From the NCBI RefSeq assembly GCF_026725475.1, contig NZ_CP109967.1, forward strand, positions 310,001-374,000: a stretch of DNA of 64,000 nucleotides. The letters are read 5' to 3'. The notes under the pieces were generated by a model, which was given only the letters and a program-made list of their open reading frames with translations, searched no databases and was not told the origin of the DNA. This DNA comes from Catenovulum adriaticum (GTDB taxonomy: Bacteria > Pseudomonadota > Gammaproteobacteria > Enterobacterales > Alteromonadaceae). The first letter of the stretch is position 1. Each line of letters starts with the position of its first letter. The translations under genes and the position numbers were made by a program. Below, piece by piece: positions 17,642 through 27,222 of this stretch.

Positions 17642-19684
17642 TTAAACTGCGATACCTGTATGCCTTAATAACGCATCAACTTGCGGCTCGCGACCCCGAA
17701 AAGCTTTAAATAATTCCATAGGTTCTTTAGAACCACCCATTTCTAAAATATTATTTAAAAATGATTGACCGGTTTGCTCATCAAAAATACCATTTTCTTC
17801 AAACAACGAGAACGCATCAGCAGACAAAACTTCGGCCCATTTATAGCTGTAATACCCTGCCGCATAACCGCCTGCAAAAATATGACTAAAACCGTGCTGA
17901 AAGCGATTAAATTCAGGTGGTTTAACAACCGCGACTTTGTCTCTAACTTGATCTAATTTTTGCTGAACATTGATGCCTTTTTGCGCGTCATATTCTAAAT
18001 GCAATTCAAAGTCGAATAATGAAAATTCAAGTTGTCTCAACATCATCATTGATGATTGAAAGTTTTTCGCCGCTAGCATTTTATCTAATAAATCTTGTGG
18101 TAATGTTTCGCCGGTTTCGTAATGGCTAGAAAACATCGCTAATGCTTCCGGCTGCCAGCACCAATTTTCTAAAAATTGACTTGGTAGCTCAACGGCATCC
18201 CAAGCAACTGCATTAATCCCGGCAACAGCACTTACATCAATTTGAGTTAACATATGATGTAAACCATGCCCAAACTCATGGAATAAAGTTTCTACTTCTG
18301 AATGAGTGAATAACGCAGGCTTATCCCCGACCGGTTTATTAAAGTTACAAGTTAAATATGCAACTGGTAATTGCAGTTCGCCATTTTGTTTGCGTCTTTG
18401 ACCAACACAAACATCCATCCAAGCGCCACCACGCTTACCTTCTCTGGCATATAAATCAAAATAAAAGCTGCCTTTCAATTGATCATTTTTATCAAAAATA
18501 TCATAAAAACGAACGCTTTCATGCCATACTTGAACTGAGTCACGGCGTTTAATTTTAATTGAGAATAGCTTTTCCACAATGCTAAATAAGCCGTTAATTA
18601 CATTATTTTCAGGAAAATACGGACGTAAAACTTCATCCGAAATAGCATACTTTTGTTGCTTCAATTTTTCAGCATAATACGCCATATCCCAAGCATTTAA
18701 TTTATCTAAACCATGTTGCTCTTTTGCAAAAGCGGTTAACTCGGCCAGTTCTTGCTTAGCCTGAATCTGGCTTTTATCACTTAGGTCATACAAAAAATTC
18801 AATACTTGCTCTGGCGTCTGTGCCATTTTCGTTGCTAAAGATTCTTGGGCGTAATTGTCAAAATCAAGCAATTGGGCTAATTCGTGTCTGAGTTTTAATG
18901 TTTCGTCAATAGTGGCTGAATTATCCCACTTGCCTGCGTTAGGACCTTGAGCAGATGCTCTTGTTGAAAATGCTTCATACATCTGAGCTCTTAGTTCACG
19001 GTTATCAGCATACATCATCACGGGTAAATAACTTGGAAACTCTAAGCTAAATAACCAACCCGATTGATTTTTTGCTTTAGCTGTTTCGGCTGCTGCGGCA
19101 ATCGCACTTTCAGGTAAACCTGACAGTTCAGATTCATCAGTGACTAATTTGCTCCACCCCTGGGTTGCATCAAGAACATTATTACCAAACGCAGTCGCTA
19201 ATTCAGATAAACGCTGTTTAATTTCACCAAAACGTACTTTTTTGTCGTTATCTAATGAAACACCCGATAATTTAAAGTCACGCAGTGCATTGTTAATCGC
19301 TTTTTGCTGAGCTTGATTTAAATGCTCAAACTCGTCACTGTTAGCCAAAGCTTGATACGCTTTAAATAACCCTTGGTGCTGACCAACATAAGTACTATAT
19401 TCAGACAACAAAGGCAGGCAAGCTTCATACGCTTGTCTCAACGCTTCGGTATCTGCAACCGAGTGTAGGTGAGAAACAGGTGACCAAATTTTGCTTAACT
19501 GATCGTCAACTTCATCTAATGGTTCAACTAAGTTTTGCCAAGTATATTGTTGATCTTCACTAACTGTTTTTTCAATCGTAGCTTTGCACTGGGCAATTGT
19601 AGCTTCAACAGCAGGTAATATATGCTCTGGCTTGATCTCATTAAATAAAGGTAAGCTGGTTTCACGCAATAGCGGATTCGACAT
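17642..19684 (-). CDS. prlC: Oligopeptidase A (M3 metallopeptidase)
   Basis: This 680-residue cytosolic zinc peptidase degrades short peptides, including cleaved signal peptides. The zinc motif HEFGH is at residues 469-473 (LFHEFGHGLHHML), and the M3 family pattern continues downstream with SHIFAGGYAAGYYSYKWAEVL. I start it at the ATG at 19684 (MSNPLLRETSLPLF), which matches PrlC N-termini; the 17 extra in-frame codons upstream do not. It is transcribed alone and ends at the hairpin 17555-17588. Confidence 0.95.
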   Translation of the reverse strand: MSNPLLRETSLPLFNEIKPEHILPAVEATIAQCKATIEKTVSEDQQYTWQNLVEPLDEVDDQLSKIWSPVSHLHSVADTEALRQAYEACLPLLSEYSTYVGQHQGLFKAYQALANSDEFEHLNQAQQKAINNALRDFKLSGVSLDNDKKVRFGEIKQRLSELATAFGNNVLDATQGWSKLVTDESELSGLPESAIAAAAETAKAKNQSGWLFSLEFPSYLPVMMYADNRELRAQMYEAFSTRASAQGPNAGKWDNSATIDETLKLRHELAQLLDFDNYAQESLATKMAQTPEQVLNFLYDLSDKSQIQAKQELAELTAFAKEQHGLDKLNAWDMAYYAEKLKQQKYAISDEVLRPYFPENNVINGLFSIVEKLFSIKIKRRDSVQVWHESVRFYDIFDKNDQLKGSFYFDLYAREGKRGGAWMDVCVGQRRKQNGELQLPVAYLTCNFNKPVGDKPALFTHSEVETLFHEFGHGLHHMLTQIDVSAVAGINAVAWDAVELPSQFLENWCWQPEALAMFSSHYETGETLPQDLLDKMLAAKNFQSSMMMLRQLEFSLFDFELHLEYDAQKGINVQQKLDQVRDKVAVVKPPEFNRFQHGFSHIFAGGYAAGYYSYKWAEVLSADAFSLFEENGIFDEQTGQSFLNNILEMGGSKEPMELFKAFRGREPQVDALLRHTGIAV

Positions 19685-19980
19685 GGTATTCGCTCTTTTT
19701 ATATTTGCCAAAAGGTATAAGGTCGGGACGGTCAAGCTTAATTACAAGCCCTAAATAAAGTTTATTTTAATGCTTATTTTATTTTCTGCCCTAATTTATG
19801 TGTAAAATTAAACATTCATATAAACATAATAAATGAATAGAGTTTAGCTTGTAAATTTGTTGTAATAATAAATAGGCTGACACTCGGCTGAATAAACTGC
19901 TTTTAGTCGATTCAAACAGTTAATAAATGAGAATAAATCCTATCGAATTTATTTAAAGACACGACAACTTGGGAAATACT

Positions 19981-20757
19981 ATGAAAAAAATTTATCAATC
20001 TTGCTTGTTACTATCCAGTCTGGCATCAACCGCTTTAATCGCACAAAACAATAACCTTCCAGCTCCAGGGCTAACAGAATTCTGGAAACCCGTGCCCAAG
20101 GTTGTCACCCCCACGCCTGTTCCCTCTGACGCGGTTGTCTTATTCGACGGAACTAATTTAGACCAATGGCAACACAAAGATGGTAGCGCGGTAAAATGGA
20201 CAATGAAAAACGGTGCTATCACAGTAAAACCTAAAACGGGCCCTATTGTAACCAAACAAAAGTTTTGTGATGTGCAGCTTCACATTGAGTGGCGTTCACC
20301 TGAATTTACACCAAACAAAACGGGCCAAAATGCTGGCAATAGCGGGATATTTTTACAAGGTCGTTACGAAGTTCAAGTACTCAATTCGTATAATAACCCG
20401 ACTTATTCGAATGGGCAGGCTGGTTCAATTTACAAACAAAGTATTCCATTAGTCAATGCCAGTAAACCACCAATGCAATGGCAAGAATATGATATTATTT
20501 TCAATGCGCCTAAATATAATAAAGCAGGCGACTTAACTGACAAAGCCCATGTTACCGTGCTACATAACGGAGTATTAGTGCAAAACCATACTGAAATTCA
20601 AGGACCCACTGTTTATCGTGGTAAACCTTCATATCCATCGGCTTATGAATGCGCGCCCTTATTGTTGCAAGATCATTCTGAGCTAGTCAGCTATCGAAAT
20701 ATTTGGATAAGACCCATCAGCAAGAATATTTTAACCGGCATGAAACCTAAAAAATAA
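19981..20757 (+). CDS. Secreted DUF1080 (3-keto-disaccharide hydrolase-like) protein
   Basis: This is a 258-residue exported protein of the DUF1080 family (PF06439, concanavalin-like fold), whose characterised members cleave 3-keto-glycosides. A signal peptide is seen at residues 1-21 (MKKIYQSCLLLSSLASTALIA). Family landmarks include VVLFDGTNLDQWQHKDG, AGNSGIFLQGRYEVQVL, QWQEYDIIFNAPKY and the closing ISYRNIWIRP-like segment (LVSYRNIWIRPI). The ATG at 19981 follows GGGA. DUF1080 genes are abundant in the same phyla as the PSCyt/DUF1501 families found at 54-62 kb, which hints at a shared 3-keto-sugar theme; that link is inference. Confidence 0.85.
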   Translation: MKKIYQSCLLLSSLASTALIAQNNNLPAPGLTEFWKPVPKVVTPTPVPSDAVVLFDGTNLDQWQHKDGSAVKWTMKNGAITVKPKTGPIVTKQKFCDVQLHIEWRSPEFTPNKTGQNAGNSGIFLQGRYEVQVLNSYNNPTYSNGQAGSIYKQSIPLVNASKPPMQWQEYDIIFNAPKYNKAGDLTDKAHVTVLHNGVLVQNHTEIQGPTVYRGKPSYPSAYECAPLLLQDHSELVSYRNIWIRPISKNILTGMKPKK

Positions 20758-20768
20758 ATACAAAAAAC

Positions 20769-20802
20769 ATTCATACATAGTGTAAGTTCACTATGTATGA
20801 AT
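20769..20802. terminator. Bidirectional terminator between DUF1080 and SGNH genes
   Basis: A 14-base perfect stem (20769-20782 with 20789-20802) and 6-base loop sit between convergent genes, with A-rich sequence on the left side giving a U-run for the minus-strand transcript. Confidence 0.75.
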
Positions 20803-20813
20803 ACAATAACCCG

Positions 20814-22250
20814 TTAACCGGCTCTAGGCTCTACTTTAATTAACTGCCAGTGATGTGTTTTGGTTTTGCTCACTTGGTGAATTTGTTTAAATAACCTCTC
20901 AATTTCTTCACGCATTTTGCTTTCATCAGGTAATAATTTAAAGTAATTGTTAACCTGGCCTAATAAATACTGATACCAGGGTTTATCTTTACTTTGTTCA
21001 ACATGTGAAAGCAAAGCTGCTTTAACGGCTGCTAAATCATTTTTATCCACTTCCGGGTATTTAGACAACATTGAATATCTGACATGAGCAACATTTCTCA
21101 GTTTAGCTGACAGCTTAAATCGCTTATCATTTAAGTTCATTATTTTAACTGCTTGTTGATACATAGGCGTATTAGTGACACTTAATAAATCAACACCTTC
21201 AGCTAATTCATCAGCACTAAATTGAGCGATAACCTGGTTATCAATTAATAATTGATAATTGCCGGGCACTAAATGTGTGACGGTTAATATTTGCTGATTA
21301 AACTTTTCTTGAAACGGCACCAAATCCAGTGCTGGCTGCTGTTCGGCTTTTACCGGAAAAGGTAAACTTAGCTGTTGGCAACTAAATTTAATCTGATCCG
21401 GCTTAATGAGCCTATCTCCCACTAACGGGCAGTTTTGTGTATTAATTTCATTTTTATTGTTGGCATTAATCTCAATTGAAGCCACCTGTTTTTGATTAAC
21501 ATCACCTTGTAAAAACTGGGCTTTTAAAAATAAATAAGACATCACAAAATGTCCTACAGCGCCAGGGTGAACCCTGTCTTTGCCTACCAGTGTTGCGGCG
21601 GGTGATTTTATTTGCATTTGCCGATTAAGCTCAGTCATCGGCCGATTAAAATCAACAAACTCAATATTATATTCAGCGGCTAATTGCTTAAGCGCAGCAG
21701 CATATTTCGCAAGCTCTAAATTAATACCTTGTGCTGCCGGCTTTTTAAGCTGTGCCGTTTCATCATAAATAGACGGGCCAATCAGCACCACATGGCTGCC
21801 TTGTTTAAGCAATTTTTCAATCAACAAACGAGTATGCTTTAGATACCTGTTTTTAGCCGCTTCACGTTGACTCAACAAATCAAGCGTTAACTGCTTGCCG
21901 TTATCAAGCTGAGTTTGCGTTAAATACAAATCACGGGCGACATCATTCATACCTAACATAATAGTGGCACTATCAGGCTGATGTATGGCAATATCTGCAT
22001 AAAACCTTTGATACGTACCTACCGCGGTATCACCCGAAATACCCGCGTTGTAGTATTTAATGGTCTTTTCCGGAAATCGGGTGGCATAATATAAATAAAT
22101 ATTTTTGTGATAACTACCACCATGGGTAATAGAATCACCAATAAATAGGACTTGTTCATCACTTGAAAATGGCGAAACATCAGCCATCCCTGCACCGCTT
22201 AATAATAAGCTACCAATAAAAGCGAGTTTTTTATATCCGTTTAGTTTCAT
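20814..22250 (-). CDS. Secreted SGNH/GDSL hydrolase
   Basis: This 478-residue exported hydrolase has a signal peptide that probably ends at GMA-DV (residues 1-23). The SGNH blocks are clear: Ser40 in FIGDSITHG, Gly in AGISGDTA, Asn102 in LGMNDVA, and Asp225/His228 in KDRVHPG. The fold normally acts as an esterase, often removing acetyl or acyl groups from polysaccharides. The C-terminal ~240 residues carry a beta-rich part and a helical tail without a family I recognise. It converges with the DUF1080 gene, so both may serve the same glycan route, but the substrate is not readable. Confidence 0.85.
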   Translation of the reverse strand: MKLNGYKKLAFIGSLLLSGAGMADVSPFSSDEQVLFIGDSITHGGSYHKNIYLYYATRFPEKTIKYYNAGISGDTAVGTYQRFYADIAIHQPDSATIMLGMNDVARDLYLTQTQLDNGKQLTLDLLSQREAAKNRYLKHTRLLIEKLLKQGSHVVLIGPSIYDETAQLKKPAAQGINLELAKYAAALKQLAAEYNIEFVDFNRPMTELNRQMQIKSPAATLVGKDRVHPGAVGHFVMSYLFLKAQFLQGDVNQKQVASIEINANNKNEINTQNCPLVGDRLIKPDQIKFSCQQLSLPFPVKAEQQPALDLVPFQEKFNQQILTVTHLVPGNYQLLIDNQVIAQFSADELAEGVDLLSVTNTPMYQQAVKIMNLNDKRFKLSAKLRNVAHVRYSMLSKYPEVDKNDLAAVKAALLSHVEQSKDKPWYQYLLGQVNNYFKLLPDESKMREEIERLFKQIHQVSKTKTHHWQLIKVEPRAG

Positions 22251-22925
22251 AAAGTGATTGTCTTTCCCAAAGGTAGTTAACTAATAATTTAAATTACCTA
22301 TTTATATATAAAAAAACAATTAAATTATACCTATTTGTTTAGAGCGTGTTGACGTTTGGTGTACAAATTTCGTTCTAACTAAACGCGTTTTGCTCGCGAC
22401 GAGAGATATGTAGCATAGTTATTCTATATAAAACCGAGCACAGCTACCGCATCCGGCTCACGCTAAGTACCTGTCTCCATGCAGGCAACAAATAGTTGGA
22501 AGCGCTCAGGACGAACCTGAAAGGCAGCGTCCGTATGGCTTTTTTACGGCTTGCCCCACATGGATGTGGGTTAGATGGTTTTGCAGGAGCACAAAGTCTT
22601 TATCGCTCACTTATGTAGCGCACTACACGTCAATCGGTCTGCATTGTAATTGTATAAAAAACACACGAAATGCTGCAAAAATGAACGCGAAAGATCAACA
22701 CGACCTGGTTTAATTTTAAAATTTATTTCGCCTGTCAAAATCACCCACAAAAGTAATGACTATAACGACTAAAAATAATTCTGGTCAAAGCCACATTACC
22801 GCCCATATACATGGGATTAATAGCCAAAATGATATCGTTTTTCAACTGGCATTTTATTTACTCAGGCGATATTATACGCCCATCAAATCAGCCCGGTCTG
22901 GGCGCAAAATTCAATGGAGAAAGTT
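22251..22925. other. Intergenic region between SGNH and kdgK genes
   Basis: Most of it is the family A repeat (22341-22708). The remaining ~200 bases before kdgK would hold its promoter. Short open frames here lack ribosome sites and resemble nothing known. Confidence 0.6.
22341..22708. repeat. Dispersed repeat family A, copy 1
   Basis: The core (22361-22527) aligns with 62122-62284, sharing blocks such as GTACAAATTT, GTTCTAACTAAACGC, TCACGCTAAGTACCTG and CCATGCAGGCAACAAA. Inside the core, inverted arms lie at 22369-22386 and 22502-22515. This copy is longer: its outer ends AGAGCGTGTTGA (22341) and TCAACACGACCT (22697-22708) are also inverted. No coding frame was recognised, so it is a MITE-like or structured-RNA repeat of unknown function. 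Confidence 0.75.
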
Positions 22926-23822
22926 GTGGCATCTTTAGCTTCTATTGGTGAGTGCATGTTAGAGTTAAATGCAACCGATACTTTAAATTTTAAACGTTCA
23001 TTTGCTGGCGATACTTATAATACAGCCGTTTATGCTAAACGCTGGCATTCACGTCTAAATGTACATTATATTTCAGCTATAGGAACTGACAATCTAAGTA
23101 ATGAAATGCTGGCGCAATGGAAAGCCGAAAGCTTAAATACCCAATATATTGCCAGAACAGCAGATGCCCAACTTGGCATTTATGCAATTACCCGGGATGA
23201 TAAAAATCAGCGCTGTGTTTCATACTGGCGAAAAGAGTCTGCCGCTAGCCAATTAATGTCGCTTTTAAAGCAACAAAATATCCTTGCCGAACTGCCAAAA
23301 TTTGATTACGTATATTTCACCGGTATTAGTTTAGGTATTTTATCTGATCAAGGCCGCACAGAATTGCTTGAGCTGATTGAAAAATTACGTAACCAAGGCT
23401 CAACTATTGTATTTGACCCTAATTACCGTGAAAAACTTTGGCATTCGGATGAAGATGCGATCAGCTGGTTAACAAAAGCTTACCAGTTAACCGATATTGC
23501 ACTGCCTGGGATGACAGATCATAAAGCGGTGTTTAAACATGAAACGCATGATGAAGTCGCTGAATTTTTACGTAATTTGGGCTGCAAAGAAATTATCGTA
23601 AAAAATGCTCAAGACGGAATTTATGTATTTACCAGCGATGAAGAATTTTGTTACTCAGTAAGAAAAGATGCACCTTGTATCGACACAACAGCGGCAGGTG
23701 ATTCATTTGCTGGCACTTATATCGCGGCCAGAATGGCTGGCGATGATGTTTTATCTGCAGTTGAAGCTGGTGCAGATGTCGCAATAAGTGTTGTTAAACA
23801 TGTTGGTGCAATCACGCACTAG
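22926..23822 (+). CDS. kdgK: 2-dehydro-3-deoxygluconate kinase (PfkB family)
   Basis: This 298-residue sugar kinase phosphorylates 2-keto-3-deoxygluconate, feeding the Entner-Doudoroff aldolase from uronate breakdown. The N-terminal IGECMLEL, the FAGDTYNTAVY substrate segment and the C-terminal DTTAAGDSFAGTY anion-hole/catalytic Asp motif are typical of KdgK. I use the GTG at 22926, which has GGAGA at 6-base spacing; an ATG 12 bases upstream lacks a ribosome site. KDG aldolase (eda) and uronate dehydrogenase genes are not in the window, and the gene stands alone with its own terminator. Confidence 0.85.
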   Translation: MASLASIGECMLELNATDTLNFKRSFAGDTYNTAVYAKRWHSRLNVHYISAIGTDNLSNEMLAQWKAESLNTQYIARTADAQLGIYAITRDDKNQRCVSYWRKESAASQLMSLLKQQNILAELPKFDYVYFTGISLGILSDQGRTELLELIEKLRNQGSTIVFDPNYREKLWHSDEDAISWLTKAYQLTDIALPGMTDHKAVFKHETHDEVAEFLRNLGCKEIIVKNAQDGIYVFTSDEEFCYSVRKDAPCIDTTAAGDSFAGTYIAARMAGDDVLSAVEAGADVAISVVKHVGAITH

Positions 23823-23857
23823 CACATGCAAATATTTACATCACTTTCAAATAAAAA

Positions 23858-23886
23858 GGTGATTAATGCTTAATCACCTTTTTTAT
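23858..23886 (+). terminator. Terminator after kdgK
   Basis: The 9-base stem GGTGATTAA with its complement and a TGC loop is followed by a T-rich run. Flanking A and T runs make it usable on both strands. Confidence 0.88.
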
Positions 23887-23931
23887 TTTTTGTTTATGAA
23901 ACTAGGGGCTATTGATCTTTTTGGTACAATT

Positions 23932-24309
23932 TTAAAATAGCCACTTCATTGCAGACTCTTTGCTATCAAAATATTTTATTTCACCTGAAATAAACCAATC
24001 CGCTAATTTAGCCATTTTTTGCTGCCAATGTTGATCGCCTACAATGGCAATTTTGCCAAACTCGTTACCGTGTTTTAAGCCTAATTTAAAATCATCCCAT
24101 GCGGCTCTTAATTCCCAACCGTCTAATTCAGTGGCATCTAACAATATTTTCACATTAGCTTGTTTTATGCCTGCCAAGGCCGATTCTAAAATTGGGGTAA
24201 TTGTTTGATAATCATCATGCGTTAAAGTACCGGTAGCCGTTAGCTTAATAAAAATATCCGCATTGACGCGCTCTATCCCAATCGTAATCCCCTGTATTTT
24301 GTGACTCAT
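23932..24309 (-). CDS. SpoIIAA-like STAS-domain protein
   Basis: This is a 125-residue soluble protein of the SpoIIAA-like family (PF11964). It has the alternating beta-alpha pattern and the segment KILLDATELDGWELRAAWDDFKLG; it ends KESAMKWLF. Family function is unclear, perhaps lipid or small-molecule binding. The ATG at 24309 is preceded by a strong AAGGAGGG at 6 bases. It converges with kdgK and shares the terminator region. Confidence 0.75.
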   Translation of the reverse strand: MSHKIQGITIGIERVNADIFIKLTATGTLTHDDYQTITPILESALAGIKQANVKILLDATELDGWELRAAWDDFKLGLKHGNEFGKIAIVGDQHWQQKMAKLADWFISGEIKYFDSKESAMKWLF

Positions 24310-24530
24310 ATTCAACCCTCCTTTTATTTATGCATCTATTTACGCAGCGGCTATTTAAATTCAAATAAAAACTCAATAAAAATATAGTGGCTTAAAGACA
24401 CAAATAAAAGCCACAAACTGCGAATACATTCAAAATGATAACGATTAAAATATAATTTGACCCGGTATGAGCGAGCCTAAAAATAAGATAAAATTCATTC
24501 ACTTTTGGGAACCTAGGCTAACAAAATTAT

Positions 24531-24881
24531 ATGAATAAAAAACAGATTAAAAAAACCGAAAAGCAAATTATTGAACAACTTACCAAGGTTTGTCATTTAG
24601 CATTAGCTCAAATAGAAGGATTTGTTTGGCTTACTCATAAAGTAAATTATGACCAATTACAAAGCAGCTTAATCGTTATTTGTGTGTTTGACACACAGGC
24701 ATCAGCATCACAAGCACAATTAAAACAGCAACAAATAACGCTTAAAGATTGGATTGTTGAACATTTAAAAACCGTTAATATTTGCTTAAACAAACCCGAT
24801 AAACAAATAAAACTCGATAATGAACAGGCCTGCGAAAAGCAACATCAAGGCAACTGGCACGCAAGAATCAGCCAACTTTAA
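24531..24881 (+). CDS. Conserved hypothetical protein upstream of gph
   Basis: This 116-residue cytosolic protein starts with a very basic MNKKQIKKTEK segment. It resembles small gammaproteobacterial proteins that databases sometimes label 'Fis family transcriptional regulator', although I see no Fis-type helix-turn-helix. The segment IEGFVWLTHKVNYDQLQSSL looks like the conserved part. It precedes gph by 79 bases and is probably co-transcribed. Function unknown. Confidence 0.65.
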   Translation: MNKKQIKKTEKQIIEQLTKVCHLALAQIEGFVWLTHKVNYDQLQSSLIVICVFDTQASASQAQLKQQQITLKDWIVEHLKTVNICLNKPDKQIKLDNEQACEKQHQGNWHARISQL

Positions 24882-24916
24882 ACGCAGTCATGACTTTTGC
24901 TCAATAACTGTTAAAA

Positions 24917-24950
24917 TACCAGCTTTATTACCAGCTTTATTACCAGCTAC
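24917..24950. repeat. 12-base tandem repeat upstream of gph
   Basis: The unit TACCAGCTTTAT occurs 2.75 times in a row and ends 10 bases before the gph start codon. It could mark slippage-prone variation of the spacing there. Confidence 0.7.
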
Positions 24951-24960
24951 AGGCATTCAT

Positions 24961-25647
24961 GTGAGCTTTACAAAAGATACTCTACTATTTGATTTAGACG
25001 GCACTTTAGTTGATAGCGCGCCCGACTTAGCACTTGCAGTTAACGATACGCTTGTGCAACTGAATTTATCAACTTACCCAGAGTCAACCATTCGATGTTG
25101 GGTTGGCAATGGCGCTAAAGTTTTAATTGAACGAGCTTTAAGCGGCAGTGCCACTATATCTGCAAACTTAGATCCCGCGCTAGCCGACAAAGCACTCGAT
25201 TTATTTTTAACCAGTTATCAAAATAATTTATGTATTCATTCTAAATTGTATGACGGCGTACTCAGTAGCTTGCAAACGTTAAAAGCTTTAGGTTATAAAT
25301 TGGCAGTTGTTACCAATAAACCAGAACGTTTTATTGAACCTATTTTAGCTGGTTTAAATTTAACTGGATTATTTGAAGTCTTAGTTGGTGGTGATACTTT
25401 AGCGCAAAAAAAACCAGATCCATCCCCACTTCATTTTGCTTGCCAGCAAATGAATGTCGCCATCGAGCAATGTTTAATGATTGGTGATTCACGTAATGAT
25501 ATTTTAGCGGCCAAAGCAGCGGGCACACAAAGTGTTGGTTTAACTTATGGCTATAATTATGGACAACCTATCGCCGATTCAAACCCAGAGTGGGTATTTG
25601 ATAATTTTGCTGATTTATTAAATATACTCGAGCCCGTTAATAGCTAA
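24961..25647 (+). CDS. gph: HAD-family phosphoglycolate phosphatase
   Basis: This 228-residue haloacid dehalogenase-like phosphatase probably dephosphorylates 2-phosphoglycolate. HAD motif I is FDLDGTLVDS at the N-terminus, motif II VVTNKP, motif III KKPDPSPLHFAC, and motif IV MIGDSRNDILAAKAAG. The GTG at 24961 gives the usual Gph length and follows AGG; an in-frame extension back to 24820 would overlap the upstream gene and has no family counterpart. The stop codon lies within a small CCCGTTA/TAACGGG hairpin (25633-25651) that may end transcription. Confidence 0.85.
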   Translation: MSFTKDTLLFDLDGTLVDSAPDLALAVNDTLVQLNLSTYPESTIRCWVGNGAKVLIERALSGSATISANLDPALADKALDLFLTSYQNNLCIHSKLYDGVLSSLQTLKALGYKLAVVTNKPERFIEPILAGLNLTGLFEVLVGGDTLAQKKPDPSPLHFACQQMNVAIEQCLMIGDSRNDILAAKAAGTQSVGLTYGYNYGQPIADSNPEWVFDNFADLLNILEPVNS

Positions 25648-25713
25648 CGGGTTAATTTGATCATCTTGAGATTCAGGTTTCAAAAACAACAAATATCGCA
25701 ACGTTAAGCCAGC

Positions 25714-27222
25714 CTAAATTTGGCGGGCCAAAGCGGATGGATAGTTTCTTTGCTCTGCAATTTGACTAGCCAATTCCACCACACTTGTTAAGCTCACCGA
25801 AGCGGTAACGGGTAAATAATGTTCAGCTAAATGGCTTGGATGAACGTCATCGTTCAATAAATTAATTTGCTTTAACTGTTGTAAAATTGTATCTGACGCC
25901 GCTAACGCTGATGACGCCTTAACAATTTCAGCACGAGCATAATATTGACCATAAAAAGAAACATCAGCGGCTCTTAACTTAGGATCTTCACCCGGAATTT
26001 GCTGTGCGCCATATAAAGGTTTAGCGGCCACAACCGCCTGACTAAATTCAGGAATATACCGCGACACATGCGAAATAGAACCTAAAGTGCGCTGCGCAAC
26101 AATGGGTTCTGGCCAACCGTTTTCAATTTTATTTAAATAAATTTGAGGTAATTTAGGCTGTGCACTTTTTGCTTCGCTTTTAACCAAACCATTTTCAAAT
26201 AATGTAATATCTTGAGTCATCCCGTGCAACTGAAAATATCCATCTGGATAAGGTGTAAGCTGAGCCATCCCTTCAGGTGTACCTCGCTCGCCGTGAAAAA
26301 TTACTTCAGGCCATTGACCTTGGCAATTTTCCCATCTTGCGACATATGCCGCTTTAAATTCGACTAAACGCTGGCGAGGCACTTTTAACATATCGTCTAA
26401 TGTACCACTTCTAAAACCGCAAGCATTAATCAAATAATCAAAATGCATTTCTTTAGTCTGATGATTTAATATATCGAGTATGCTGACTTGCCACCTAGCA
26501 TGATTTTTGTCGTCATTTTCTTTTATATTGGTTACTTGTGTATGCGTTAACACATCGCATTTTGATAGGTTCGCAGCGGCTAAACTTGCCAACGCCGAAA
26601 AACGAAAGCCACTCAACCCATACTCTTGTACTAAAATTACTGGGTATTGTAGTTTGTCTAAATCCAGTTTACGAGCAACCGGAATTAACCAGTCTTGTGC
26701 ACAAATCGCTTGTTTGGGTAGTGGTTTTGTTGCGAGATTTTCTAACTCTAATCGACTAAATGTTTGAAAATATTGGTCGGGTTCACCTAACCTTTTTTTA
26801 TCGGGCTGCTCTGCCACTAATTGCTTGTATTGGCGGCGTAGCTTTTCAAGTCTGGGTAATATTGTACTGGGTGACCCTTTATCATGCACAGGAACCGCAA
26901 TCACGGTAGGCCGAACGTTTACACACTGAGGAAACGCGCTAATCATATCGATTGACTGATTCAGTAAAGTTAAACATTGTTCATCGGAGATATCTCGATA
27001 AAAGCTACCACCTGCATGTAAATGACAAATTGGTGGGCCATTCACTAAACTGTCACTTTGCTCAATTAACGTCACTTTAATGCCGATTTCAGCCAAACGT
27101 AGCGCAATTGTAGATCCTGCAACACCGCCGCCAATAATAGCAACCGAGCCGTTTTGTGAACTTCTAATGTTTTGTGTTTTTTCAGTGATGGGCATTAAAT
27201 TAGATGTAATTACATTATTCAA
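25714..27222 (-). CDS. FAD-dependent oxidoreductase (DAO-like)
   Basis: This 502-residue protein has an N-terminal FAD-binding Rossmann motif, VAIIGGGVAGSTIALRLAE, and a second conserved FAD segment YLINACGFRSGTLDD. The overall layout is that of DAO-type flavoproteins. The substrate is unknown. A TTG at 27222 with AAAGG 9 bases upstream is the likely start; the next in-frame ATG at 27195 lacks a ribosome site. It converges with gph, and a family B repeat lies in the intergenic region upstream. Confidence 0.75.
   Translation of the reverse strand: MNNVITSNLMPITEKTQNIRSSQNGSVAIIGGGVAGSTIALRLAEIGIKVTLIEQSDSLVNGPPICHLHAGGSFYRDISDEQCLTLLNQSIDMISAFPQCVNVRPTVIAVPVHDKGSPSTILPRLEKLRRQYKQLVAEQPDKKRLGEPDQYFQTFSRLELENLATKPLPKQAICAQDWLIPVARKLDLDKLQYPVILVQEYGLSGFRFSALASLAAANLSKCDVLTHTQVTNIKENDDKNHARWQVSILDILNHQTKEMHFDYLINACGFRSGTLDDMLKVPRQRLVEFKAAYVARWENCQGQWPEVIFHGERGTPEGMAQLTPYPDGYFQLHGMTQDITLFENGLVKSEAKSAQPKLPQIYLNKIENGWPEPIVAQRTLGSISHVSRYIPEFSQAVVAAKPLYGAQQIPGEDPKLRAADVSFYGQYYARAEIVKASSALAASDTILQQLKQINLLNDDVHPSHLAEHYLPVTASVSLTSVVELASQIAEQRNYPSALARQI

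Noticed and set aside
19858..19865. TGTTGTAA, a Ter-like core upstream of the DUF1080 gene (also at 13293-13300 inside tus)
   Set aside because: Only 8 bases match the E. coli Ter core; in AT-rich DNA this is expected by chance, and the flanks disagree.
22756..22938. 60-codon plus-strand frame before kdgK
   Set aside because: It overlaps the kdgK start, has no convincing ribosome site and its translation is low-complexity promoter-like sequence.
24820..24960. N-terminal extension of the gph frame
   Set aside because: It overlaps the upstream gene, reads through the tandem repeat and adds residues unlike any Gph protein; the GTG at 24961 gives normal length.
26910..26925. GAACGTTT inside the FAD oxidoreductase gene as an operator
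   Set aside because: It is not palindromic, lies within coding sequence and lacks the flanks of the regulon sites.
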